Assembly (NCBI RefSeq): GCF_030848575.1
Contig: NZ_JAVDDX010000002.1
Location: 620,001 to 684,000 of the forward strand
DNA from: Haloarcula sp. H-GB4
Lineage (GTDB): Archaea > Halobacteriota > Halobacteria > Halobacteriales > Haloarculaceae
Direction: 5' to 3'
Length of the DNA: 64,000 bases
Position 1 is the first letter of the stretch; each line of letters opens with the position of its first letter. Of this stretch, positions 1 to 7,723 are shown piece by piece. The notes beneath the pieces are model-generated. The model did no database searches, had not been told where the DNA came from, and worked only from the letters and a program-made list of their open reading frames with translations. Position numbers and translations under genes: made by a program.

Positions 1-545
1 AAGGCGACTGCCGTTTCGCCGTAGGCGTCCTGTTCAGCAACGGCGCGGAGCATCTCGCGTCGGTCGTGCGTTCCAGAGGCGAGGACTCTGAGGTATCGGA
101 CTGCGCCGGGAAGCGTGGCTGCGATGTCCGCGCGCCGCGCGCTTGCGACCCACGAGAGATACCGGTTCCCGGCGACGAACACGCCCCGTTTGAGCGTGAG
201 TCCAGCGATGGTTCCGAGGACAGTGGCCACGAGAAGTCGAGGGACTTCCGGTAGCGCCAGTCGGTTGATAACCGGGAGGCTCTGCTGGAGTACCGCGACG
301 AACGAATTGAATGTCTCCGGCGGCACAAGCATCGCTGCCGTGGCGGTTCCGACAACGCCCACAATGAGTGCCAGCCACGAGAGCCCGTACACCCTGGCAA
401 CGTAGACGCCGAAGCCGGCACTTGGATAGGCGGCCCGGTAGCGGTCACGCGTGCTTGCGTGGCTGTCGTCCTCGGCGTGGTGGGCGAACAGGGCGTACAG
501 ACCCCGGTCGAGCAAGCCGAGCGTCCCACCGCCCTCAGTCGTCAC
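1..545 (-). CDS. TadC/GspF-like pilus platform membrane protein, C-terminus cut by window edge
   Basis: Reading on the minus strand from a GTG at 545, the frame stays open to the window edge (181 codons). The start overlaps the last 11 bases of the upstream ATPase gene, typical of translational coupling. The protein has a charged N-terminus, two hydrophobic stretches (about residues 48-66 and 88-106) and then a soluble part. In archaeal type IV pilus and archaellum loci the gene after the PilB/GspE-type ATPase usually encodes the TadC/PilC platform protein, which anchors the ATPase at the membrane. The identification rests on this position and the membrane-then-cytoplasm layout. No diagnostic motif is visible. 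Confidence 0.75.
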   Translation of the reverse strand, partial: MTTEGGGTLGLLDRGLYALFAHHAEDDSHASTRDRYRAAYPSAGFGVYVARVYGLSWLALIVGVVGTATAAMLVPPETFNSFVAVLQQSLPVINRLALPEVPRLLVATVLGTIAGLTLKRGVFVAGNRYLSWVASARRADIAATLPGAVRYLRVLASGTHDRREMLRAVAEQDAYGETAVA

Positions 546-2772
546 CCGTACCGACCTCCAGTTGCGGATTGTCGGGGGTGCCGGCCTGCCGCCGCAGTCG
601 CTCGACAGTCGCTGCCTCGTTCGTCTCCAGATCGGCCAGAACGCCGAACAGGTCGTCGAAATCAGTCAGTCCCTCCTGCACGAGGTACTGGACGTAACGG
701 TGGCGACGGTGGAACGCGTCTTCGACGGCCGAGACCGGTTCGTCACGGAGAGCCGAGAGTCGGTCGAAGATACCGGTGTCGACCTGCCGCCGGTCGTCGC
801 CGAACTGCGGGTGGTCGTAGGCGAGTTCAAAGCTCCCGTCGGGCCGTCGCCAGCAGACGGAGTTCCAGTGGATAGTCGTGCCGTCCTTGTGTATCGTCCC
901 GCTCCGATCGCTCCCACTCTCGACGACAGACGGATCGTCCACGAACTCGACTACGTCGCCGACGTAGCGCTCTCCATCGACGTGCCGGGGGAACACGACG
1001 AGGTCGATTTCTTTGAGCAGGTATGTCGGCACGCCCTTCTCGATAACACGGTTGACCAGCGATTCGATGTCGCCGGCGTGAGTCGTCCCGATAACGCCGT
1101 GACCAGTGTTGAGCGTTTCAGCGAAGGTTTCGAACGATGCGGCGGTGTTGATCTCCGCGATGACCTCGACATCCGGGTTGAGATAATTACATTGCGTCAT
1201 CAGATCAGCCATCGTCACGCGGCGATGGTCCTGCTCGTGGTCTCGGGTAGTGAGAGAAACACCTGTCTCGTGCGGGATGCGGACTTCGCGCGACCCTTCG
1301 TCGATACTGATGGGGCGGTCCCGATACGGGATAAACGGCATATGCGCGTTCATAAGGGTCGTTTTGCCGGCTCCGGTTGGGCCCGAAAAGAGGACGACAC
1401 CGTGGGATTCATACAGGAGCCACAATAGCGCGACCAGTTCCGTCGGCAGTGAATCGCGCTGTACCAAATCGACTGGTGTCATCGCATCGCCCGACTGTTT
1501 CCGGATCGAGATGTGGGGACCACCTTCGCTGATAGTCGGCAGGGCAACGGCACAGCGGATGGTGTCGTCGGCGTCGTGGAGGCCGTCGCCGTCGGGGTCG
1601 ATGTTGACCTTCGCGCTCGGGTTCGAGGCGTTGAGTTCAACCCCATCGTCGGCGGCCAGTTGTGTGACGACATTGACGAACGCCGCCTCCGAATCGAAGG
1701 AGAGATTGGTCGGGACGCGGCCGTCGTGGCCGAGGTTAGCGCGCGGGAGAACCTTCACGCGTTCATCGACCCGGTTCGCCTCGATGTCCTCGAGCGTGTG
1801 GTCTCGGATCGGGACCGTGAGCTTCCCGTAGCCGACCAAGTCCCGAAGCACGTAGTACAGTAGATCATCGAGGCGGTCGTCGGCGAACCGGTGATCGACC
1901 GGTGGCACAGCCAGATCGAGTTCGGCCAGCGCCGAGCGTAGCCGGTAGCGGGCGGCGTCGACCCACTCGGTCGTGTTGCGGACAGTTAGCTGCCGGGCGA
2001 GCAGTGAGTGAGCGCGTTCCCGGACGAACTCGACGCGGTCTTCGACGACGCCGTTGACGCCGGTCTCCCAGACCCGCTCCTTGCACACCTCGATGAGTTG
2101 TTCGTCGCCGGGGAGCAGGTCAGGCTCTCGGACCGCGTACTTCGTCGTGAACGGGTCGGCACCGAGGAGATGCTCGCGGTAGACGACGACCGGAATCTCA
2201 AACCCCTGAAACCGAACCGTATGACGCTCAACACACTCGCTCGCGAAGCGGTTGAGATACGCCGGGTCCGGTCCGAGGTCGGTCTCGGCCGGGGCGTAAT
2301 CATCGGTATGGACGACGACACCGTCATCGGTCACGTCAGCGACGTCGATGCGAGAATCCAATGCGTACGGGGTCAGATCATCGAAACACGCCAGCGACGA
2401 GAGCGCATGGTACTCGATTCGGCGACGACTCGCCGGCGATGCATCGACCAACCGATCAATAACCCGACGGTGTTTCGCGTCGAACCCCCCGTTCATTCGT
2501 TCCACTGCCCCCTCACGCGTCCGTGGTCGCTCGATATTCGCGCCTGCGAAGTGTGACTCGACAGTCGACAGTGCGTCGGCCTCTGCCGCTGAAAGTACTG
2601 GATCACGGACATCGTACCGGAACCCGCTCCGTCCCCGTCGAACAGTCGCGACGACGCCCGGGTACACCTCGTCTTGCTCGCGAACGTCCGGCGCGTACCA
2701 GGCGCCGGCGGCGTCCGGTGGCATCGGTGCAGGGACCACCGGTGCGGTCTCCGTGCCAGCCTGTGCAGTCAT
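535..2772 (-). CDS. Type II/IV secretion system ATPase (PilB/GspE/VirB11 family) for archaeal type IV pili
   Basis: This is a cytoplasmic ATPase that powers assembly of type IV pilus-like filaments. With the start at 2772 it has 745 residues. A Walker A loop GPTGAGKTT lies at about 464-472. It is followed by the family's acidic patch (DEGSREV), a His-box-like stretch and Walker B/VIAEINT. The long N-terminal half is typical of haloarchaeal members. An in-frame ATG at 2793 exists, but a TATA-like TTTAAGTAT sits 26 bases upstream of 2772, so 2772 is the better leaderless start. It is coupled to the TadC-like gene. No pilin gene is adjacent in the window, though a pilin-domain protein is encoded at 55.3-56.6 kb. 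Confidence 0.9.
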   Translation of the reverse strand: MTAQAGTETAPVVPAPMPPDAAGAWYAPDVREQDEVYPGVVATVRRGRSGFRYDVRDPVLSAAEADALSTVESHFAGANIERPRTREGAVERMNGGFDAKHRRVIDRLVDASPASRRRIEYHALSSLACFDDLTPYALDSRIDVADVTDDGVVVHTDDYAPAETDLGPDPAYLNRFASECVERHTVRFQGFEIPVVVYREHLLGADPFTTKYAVREPDLLPGDEQLIEVCKERVWETGVNGVVEDRVEFVRERAHSLLARQLTVRNTTEWVDAARYRLRSALAELDLAVPPVDHRFADDRLDDLLYYVLRDLVGYGKLTVPIRDHTLEDIEANRVDERVKVLPRANLGHDGRVPTNLSFDSEAAFVNVVTQLAADDGVELNASNPSAKVNIDPDGDGLHDADDTIRCAVALPTISEGGPHISIRKQSGDAMTPVDLVQRDSLPTELVALLWLLYESHGVVLFSGPTGAGKTTLMNAHMPFIPYRDRPISIDEGSREVRIPHETGVSLTTRDHEQDHRRVTMADLMTQCNYLNPDVEVIAEINTAASFETFAETLNTGHGVIGTTHAGDIESLVNRVIEKGVPTYLLKEIDLVVFPRHVDGERYVGDVVEFVDDPSVVESGSDRSGTIHKDGTTIHWNSVCWRRPDGSFELAYDHPQFGDDRRQVDTGIFDRLSALRDEPVSAVEDAFHRRHRYVQYLVQEGLTDFDDLFGVLADLETNEAATVERLRRQAGTPDNPQLEVGTGDD

Positions 2773-2793
2773 ACGCGGCTTTAAACTAACCAT

Positions 2794-2802
2794 TATACTT
2801 AA
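2794..2802 (-). promoter_or_regulatory. TATA-like promoter of the pilus ATPase gene
   Basis: TTTAAGTAT on the minus strand is centred 26 bases ahead of the ATG at 2772, inside an AT-rich stretch. That spacing matches a haloarchaeal leaderless transcript and rules against the ATG at 2793, which abuts the box itself. Confidence 0.6.
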
Positions 2803-3054
2803 AGGTGTAGACTTTGTTTTGAGAAATTAAATAAAAATATAATCCCCCGAATAGAGAATTTCGGTGAGAGTACAGATCATAGAAATGCTCTGTCAGCAGA
2901 AAAGCATACGAACACAATAGGGCCCTCTGAGACCATCAAAAAGTCGCTAATTAGGAAATCTGAACCTACTTTTGGGTCCGCTTTCTCCCATAACTCGGTG
3001 TTTCGAGATATGCACCAGAATTATCATAACTGCGCCTCCGGATAAGTCACTTGG

Positions 3055-3669
3055 ATGAAAGAAACACAGCTGACGAGGAGCAGTGATCGCCCAGAGTCGA
3101 CACCCACCACACGACGACGGCTCCTCAAAGGAGCACTTGGTGCAGGGCTGACCGCGGCAGCGGTTCCAAGCCTAAGCGGCATCGCGGCAGCCCATTTTCC
3201 GGTCGAGATCGCAATCGAGATCCAGCCCGAGAACGCGGAGAACTTCATCGACCTGTCGGAACACGACACCATCACCGTCGCAGTCACGCAGTCGGAGTTC
3301 GTCAACAACGATGGAGACAGCGAGACGTTCGACCCCACTGAGCGAGCCGTCCGCTATCGATTCGGTTCGCGTCTCGCACTGGAAGACGGCGAGGGTACTC
3401 GACCTGTCGACGACGGCGAGATCAGGGAGTCGGACGGCGATGCTGCGGACGGCCAGTCATCGCTCGTGCTCACGTTCCCAGTCGATGAGATGGGACTCGA
3501 CGGTGGCGAGGAGACAGCATGGCTATACTGGGAGCGGGACGAATCAGGAGATCACGGCTACGCTGGCTTCGATTCCGTGCGAGTGTATCGTGGACATCCC
3601 AGAGGCAGCGGCCTGATCGAACAGCTCCAGCGGTTGCTGGAAGGTGAGACGGCGTCCAGTTCTGACTAA
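3055..3669 (+). CDS. Tat-exported haloarchaeal protein of unknown function
   Basis: The 204-residue protein starts with a twin-arginine signal: TTRRRLLKG at about 17-25, a hydrophobic stretch, and an Ala-rich end (IAAAH, about residue 45). It should therefore be exported folded. The mature part is acidic with short beta-like segments and no cysteine pairs. I recognise no enzyme motif. The AT-rich TTATCATAAC at 3021-3030 lies about 29 bases upstream and could be its TATA element. It stands alone between the pilus operon and an HTH_10 regulator. Confidence 0.75.
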   Translation: MKETQLTRSSDRPESTPTTRRRLLKGALGAGLTAAAVPSLSGIAAAHFPVEIAIEIQPENAENFIDLSEHDTITVAVTQSEFVNNDGDSETFDPTERAVRYRFGSRLALEDGEGTRPVDDGEIRESDGDAADGQSSLVLTFPVDEMGLDGGEETAWLYWERDESGDHGYAGFDSVRVYRGHPRGSGLIEQLQRLLEGETASSSD

Positions 3670-3755
3670 GCGTCTGCAAACCCAGAACAGTGCTGCCAGC
3701 GTGTGTCTGTAATCGCTATGCTGGCGACTATATACGTCGAATCCGATAGGACGCT

Positions 3756-4433
3756 ATGGCCATCGTTGCAGAAATCCTCCTCGCGGACGAGACCCTTCCG
3801 CTGGTCGGCGTGGCGGACTCGGTTCCAAGCGGCGAGCTCTCAATTTCAAACGCCGTCGGCCTTGAAGACGGAAAACTGCTGCTTACGGTTAGCGTCGACG
3901 CTGACTCCCGTGACGCCTTTGAACAGGAACTGGACGCACAGCCACACATCACCGACGCGGCGAAGATCGGACAGATGGCCGATGGCTGGTTCTACAAGGT
4001 GGTGGTCGACAACGCGTCAAGTCTCATCGCATCACACGACCCGGCGGAGTTCGAGGGCGTTGCGATGGACGCAACGGTCACCGGCGAAGGGATACGGGAG
4101 CAAAAGGTGTTCTCCGACTACGACGCGTTCAGTGCGCTACAGGACCGGTGTGCGGTCAACGACATCCCGCTCGAACTGCTGAACATCGCTTCAGACCCCG
4201 AGAACCCTGGCGAGCGCGACCAGTTCGGGCTCACGGACAGGCAGTATCGGGCGATGTCCGTCGCCCTCTCTGCGGGGTACTACGACTCACCGCGTCGGTG
4301 TTCGACAGCGGACCTCGCCGACAAGCTCGATGTGTCAGCCGCCGCGGCGTCCGATCTCCTGCGCCGAGCCGAAAAACAGCTCATCAGTTCGACGGTCGGC
4401 CCCGACCAAATCCGGGACGCACTCGCCCAGTAG
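3756..4433 (+). CDS. HTH_10 (bacterioopsin-activator type) transcription regulator
   Basis: The 225-residue protein has an N-terminal sensor-like half of beta strands (about 1-150) and a C-terminal HTH_10 domain that begins at FGLTDRQYRAMSVALSAGYY (about 158-177). The recognition helix lies in LADKLDVSAAAASDLLRRAE. This is the layout of the large haloarchaeal Bat-like family. TATA-like ACTATATACG (3727-3736) is centred near -25, supporting a leaderless start at 3756. A second protein of the same design is encoded at 46463-47113. The target genes cannot be read from the sequence. Confidence 0.88.
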   Translation: MAIVAEILLADETLPLVGVADSVPSGELSISNAVGLEDGKLLLTVSVDADSRDAFEQELDAQPHITDAAKIGQMADGWFYKVVVDNASSLIASHDPAEFEGVAMDATVTGEGIREQKVFSDYDAFSALQDRCAVNDIPLELLNIASDPENPGERDQFGLTDRQYRAMSVALSAGYYDSPRRCSTADLADKLDVSAAAASDLLRRAEKQLISSTVGPDQIRDALAQ

Positions 4434-4465
4434 CCGTTCTCCTGTTCGACTGCGTCTTCCCTGTC

Positions 4466-4493
4466 TGCTTATAAATGGGCTTATCAGTAAGCA
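4466..4493 (+). promoter_or_regulatory. TATA box flanked by a short inverted repeat ahead of the SDR gene
   Basis: TGCTTA (4466-4471) and TAAGCA (4488-4493) form a 6-base inverted repeat around CTTATAAAT. The implied start of transcription near 4498 leaves a leader of about 32 bases before the ATG at 4530. Arms overlapping a TATA box could be a repressor operator, but they are short. Confidence 0.35.
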
Positions 4494-4529
4494 AAGCACG
4501 CTCGTTGCTGTCGCAGCTACTGAACACCG

Positions 4530-5306
4530 ATGGCAGACAAACCTGAGACAGACGACGATCAGAGTACACAACGACTTGCAGGCGACGTTGCGATTATCAC
4601 GGGCGCGTCATCGGGAATTGGTGAGGCCACTGCCGAGGCGCTCGCTGACGCAGGCGCAAGTGTTGCGCTCGCGGCACGCCGCGCTGACGAACTGGAGGCC
4701 CTTGCGGACCGAATCGAGTCATCCGGTGGGGATGCGCTGGTTGTACCGACCGACGTCACCGACGAGGACGACATCGACTCGCTGGTCGAGGCGACGACCG
4801 ACGAGTACGGTCGCATCGACATCCTCGTCAACAACGCCGGCGTAATGCTTCTCGAACCGTTGGAACGAGCAGACCGCTCGAACCTCCAGCAGATGGTCGA
4901 GGTGAACCTGCTCGGGTTGATGAACCTCACCCATGCGGTGCTCCCAGTCATGCAAGAGCAGGAGAGCGGCCACATCGTCAACGTCTCCTCCGTCGCAGGA
5001 CGCCGCGCATCGGCCGATTCGAGCGGCTACAACGCGACGAAGTTCGGCGTGAACGCGTTCACTGAGGCCGTCCGGCAGGAAGTGACGACACAGGGTATCC
5101 GGACGACGGTTATTGAACCGGGTGCTGTCGATACGGAACTCGCAACACACGTGCCGGACGAGCAGGTGCTGGAACGGTTCGCAGAGATGGACCTCCCGAT
5201 GCTCCACCCCGACGACATCGCTCGCGGCATCGTGTACGCTACGAGCCAGCCCGCCCGGGTGGACGTGAACGAACTCCTGATCAGACCGACCGGCCAGGAT
5301 ATCTGA
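4530..5306 (+). CDS. Short-chain dehydrogenase/reductase (YdfG-like)
   Basis: This is a 258-residue classical SDR that should oxidise or reduce a hydroxy/keto substrate with NAD(P). It has the dinucleotide loop GASSGIG (about 27-33), the NNAG motif (about 101-104) and the active-site Ser-Tyr-Lys: SSVAGR, then YNATK (about 169-173). The AARRADE segment after the second strand, with two arginines, suggests NADP(H). The first 17 residues are an acidic tail common in halophiles. The substrate is unknown. The genes on either side do not form an operon with it. Confidence 0.88.
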   Translation: MADKPETDDDQSTQRLAGDVAIITGASSGIGEATAEALADAGASVALAARRADELEALADRIESSGGDALVVPTDVTDEDDIDSLVEATTDEYGRIDILVNNAGVMLLEPLERADRSNLQQMVEVNLLGLMNLTHAVLPVMQEQESGHIVNVSSVAGRRASADSSGYNATKFGVNAFTEAVRQEVTTQGIRTTVIEPGAVDTELATHVPDEQVLERFAEMDLPMLHPDDIARGIVYATSQPARVDVNELLIRPTGQDI

Positions 5307-5556
5307 GACGGCCACTGCTCTCATCAGACGCAATGTAGCGATAGTCGACTCGAAACGCCGTCTCTGCTGTTTTTACTGGACGCGCGACCGACGGCACTGA
5401 CCGCTGGGACCAGCCGTTAGCTGCTCGAAACGGTAGGACAGTCACATCGTGGTCATCTCCATCGTTTGAGAGGGAGGCTGTCACTGAAACGGGACGCACA
5501 GTTGTCGAAACGCCCGGTATCGGAGGACCCTTACGTCAGCTACCCTAACCATATAC

Positions 5557-6777
5557 ATGGCAATTGAGACGGATGTCCTCGTCGTCGGTGGTGGCGCGAC
5601 CGGCGCTGGCGTCACTCGTGACCTAGCACTCCGCGGTGTCGACGTGACACTCGTCGAGCGTGACGGTCTGACAAGTGGCACCTCCGGGCGCTCGCACGGA
5701 CTGCTGCACAGCGGTGCCCGCTACGCCGAGGCGGATCAGGTCGGTGCCGAGGAGTGCATCACCGAAAACCGGATACTCAAGGAGATCGCCGGGGAATGCA
5801 TCCGTGACACCGGTGGGTTGTTCGTCCAGCTTGCCGGAGACGACCCTGACTACTTCGAGACCAAGCGGGCGGCCTGCGAGGAGATCGGTATTCCCGTAGA
5901 GACGCTGGACGCCGACGCGGCCCGTGAGCGAGTGCCCGACCTCGCATCGGATGTCGAGCGCGCGTTCGAGGTTCCAGACGCCGTCATTTATCCGTCGCGG
6001 CTCGTCGCCGCGAACGCCGCAGACGCCCGTGACCACGGCGCAACGATACACCCACACGCACCCGTGCAGGATGTACTCGTCGAGAACGGGCAAGTGGCTG
6101 GCGTGCAAGTCGGCGGGACAGTCGAGGACACCATCGAGGCCGACTACGTCGTCAACGCGACCGGTGCCTGGGCGGGCGAGTTCGCCGCGATGGCCGGCCT
6201 CGACGTCGAGATGCAACCCACGCGAGGTGTGATGGTCTCGGTCGAGTACGACGACCTCGGGCCGGTGCTCAACCGCTGTCGGGACCCTGACGACGGCGAT
6301 ATCGTCGTGCCACACGAGAGTGAGGCCGTCCTCGGAACGACGAGTGTGCCTGTCCGCGACCCGGACGAGTACGAGACGGAGCAGTGGGAAGTCAAAGAGA
6401 GCATCGAGGAATGTGCGGCGATGCTGCCCTCGGTCGCGGACGCCCCCGAAGTTCGGACCTGGTGGGGTGTCCGGCCGCTGTACGCGCCCGACGAGGCGGA
6501 GCGCGGCCGCGGCATCTCGCGGGGCTTCTTCCTGCTCAATCACGCCGACGACGGCGTCAAGAACATGGCGAGCATCGTCGGCGGCAAGCTGACCACCTAC
6601 CGGCAGATGGCCGAAGCGACGGCCGACCTCATCTGTGACGACCTCAGCGTCGACGCCGTCTGTCGGACTGCAGACCAGACACTCCCGAACGTCGACGATC
6701 CGGCGCAGTTGGACGCGCTCGTGGCCGAGTTCGACGGGCAGGGCCCGACTGACGAAGACGTGGTAGGGTCAGCGTAA
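5557..6777 (+). CDS. GlpA-like FAD-dependent glycerol-3-phosphate dehydrogenase, short form
   Basis: This flavoprotein has the GlpA/GlpD FAD fold: GGGATGAGVTRDLALRG at about 11-27, then SGRSHGLLHSGARY and VVNATGAWAGE. It would oxidise sn-glycerol 3-phosphate to dihydroxyacetone phosphate and pass electrons to the respiratory chain. Anaerobic-type GlpA proteins normally run on to more than 500 residues with a C-terminal cysteine-rich (BFD-like) domain. This one stops at 406, and only 88 bases separate it from the next gene, so that domain is absent rather than frameshifted away. glpB, glpC and glpK are not adjacent. It may be a paralogue with another polyol-phosphate or hydroxyacid substrate. 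Confidence 0.75.
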   Translation: MAIETDVLVVGGGATGAGVTRDLALRGVDVTLVERDGLTSGTSGRSHGLLHSGARYAEADQVGAEECITENRILKEIAGECIRDTGGLFVQLAGDDPDYFETKRAACEEIGIPVETLDADAARERVPDLASDVERAFEVPDAVIYPSRLVAANAADARDHGATIHPHAPVQDVLVENGQVAGVQVGGTVEDTIEADYVVNATGAWAGEFAAMAGLDVEMQPTRGVMVSVEYDDLGPVLNRCRDPDDGDIVVPHESEAVLGTTSVPVRDPDEYETEQWEVKESIEECAAMLPSVADAPEVRTWWGVRPLYAPDEAERGRGISRGFFLLNHADDGVKNMASIVGGKLTTYRQMAEATADLICDDLSVDAVCRTADQTLPNVDDPAQLDALVAEFDGQGPTDEDVVGSA

Positions 6778-6836
6778 CCACGCCTATTGTTGCCCTGACC
6801 CAAGCCGGGAAAGAGGACTATCGGCTGACTGTACCG

Positions 6837-6842
6837 TTATAA
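6837..6842 (+). promoter_or_regulatory. TATA box of the eIF2B-like gene
   Basis: TTATAA is centred 26 bases before the ATG at 6866. It sets that codon as the leaderless start in preference to the in-frame GTG at 6845. Confidence 0.6.
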
Positions 6843-6865
6843 GGGTGGCAGCCGCACATGCTCTC

Positions 6866-7717
6866 ATGATAAACGAGACCGTACGGCAGATCGAGGAGAT
6901 GGAAACACAGAGTTCCTCGATTGCCGCCGTGAAAGCCGCCAAAGCACTCCGCGAACTAACAGACCGCGAGTGCCACACGGTCGAGGACTTCTGCCGTGTC
7001 GTCGAGCGCAACAGCAGCGCACTCCAGCGAGCGAACCGATCGCACGCGCCGCTATACACCACACAGCAACGGATCGTGACGGATCTGAAAGACGCCGACC
7101 TCGACTCTGTCTCGGCGGCCAAGAAGCGATTACTCGACACAATCGACGAGGTCGTTACGGAAATCGAGACCAGCAAAGATCGCGCGGCGGAGCGAGCGGC
7201 GACGCTCATCGACGACGGCGACGTGCTGGTGACACACGAGAACTCCTCGACGGTGATGGCGACGCTCATGGCGGCGCTGGACGACGGCAAGGAGTTCCAC
7301 CTGTACGCGAGCGAGTCCCGGCCGCATTTTCTGGGCCGTCGAACCGCTCGCCAGTTGGCTGACCGGGACGGAGCCGACGTGACGCTCATCGTCGACGGCG
7401 CAGTGGGCCACTATCTCTCGGAGGCCGACCGCGTTTTCGTCGGCATGAACTGCCTCATCGACGACGTGGTGTACAATCGTATCGGAACACTACCGCTGGC
7501 CGCGACGGCTAACGAGATGGATGTTCCTGTGACCGTCGTCGGAACCTCCTCAAAGTTCATCGGCAGCGGCTTCTCCTTCAGGAACACATTCAGGCAGGGT
7601 TCGGACGTGATGCTCGAACCGCCGGAGGGATTCGATATCGGCAATCCGGGCTACGACGCGACGCCGACCCGCCTGCTCGATACGGTCGTCACGGAGGACG
7701 GCATCCTGCAGTTCTGA
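6866..7717 (+). CDS. eIF2B/ribose-1,5-bisphosphate isomerase family protein, likely without isomerase activity
   Basis: The 283-residue protein belongs to the eIF2B alpha/beta/delta - MtnA - R15P isomerase superfamily. It has an N-terminal helical region and a C-terminal Rossmann-like part with ESRPHFLGR, LIVDGAVGHYL and NRIGTLPLA. Isomerase members carry a catalytic Cys in a THCN-type motif and an Asp in a GAD motif. Here these read THENSS (about 123-128) and VGMN (about 193-196), so both residues are missing. It is therefore more likely a regulatory or structural eIF2B-like paralogue than the AMP-pathway isomerase. The start is set by the TATA box at 6837-6842. Confidence 0.75.
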   Translation: MINETVRQIEEMETQSSSIAAVKAAKALRELTDRECHTVEDFCRVVERNSSALQRANRSHAPLYTTQQRIVTDLKDADLDSVSAAKKRLLDTIDEVVTEIETSKDRAAERAATLIDDGDVLVTHENSSTVMATLMAALDDGKEFHLYASESRPHFLGRRTARQLADRDGADVTLIVDGAVGHYLSEADRVFVGMNCLIDDVVYNRIGTLPLAATANEMDVPVTVVGTSSKFIGSGFSFRNTFRQGSDVMLEPPEGFDIGNPGYDATPTRLLDTVVTEDGILQF

Positions 7718-7723
7718 GGGGCC

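Noticed and set aside
451-1428. Long plus-strand frame opposite the pilus ATPase
   Set aside because: The minus strand has an unmistakable Walker A ATPase; the opposite frame is a by-product of GC-rich codons.
5281-5499. 72-codon minus frame between the SDR and GlpA-like genes
   Set aside because: Overlaps the SDR 3' end, no TATA element at the right distance and no motif.
5623-6543. 306-codon frame antisense to the GlpA-like gene
   Set aside because: Shadow of a clear FAD protein; no start signal or motif.
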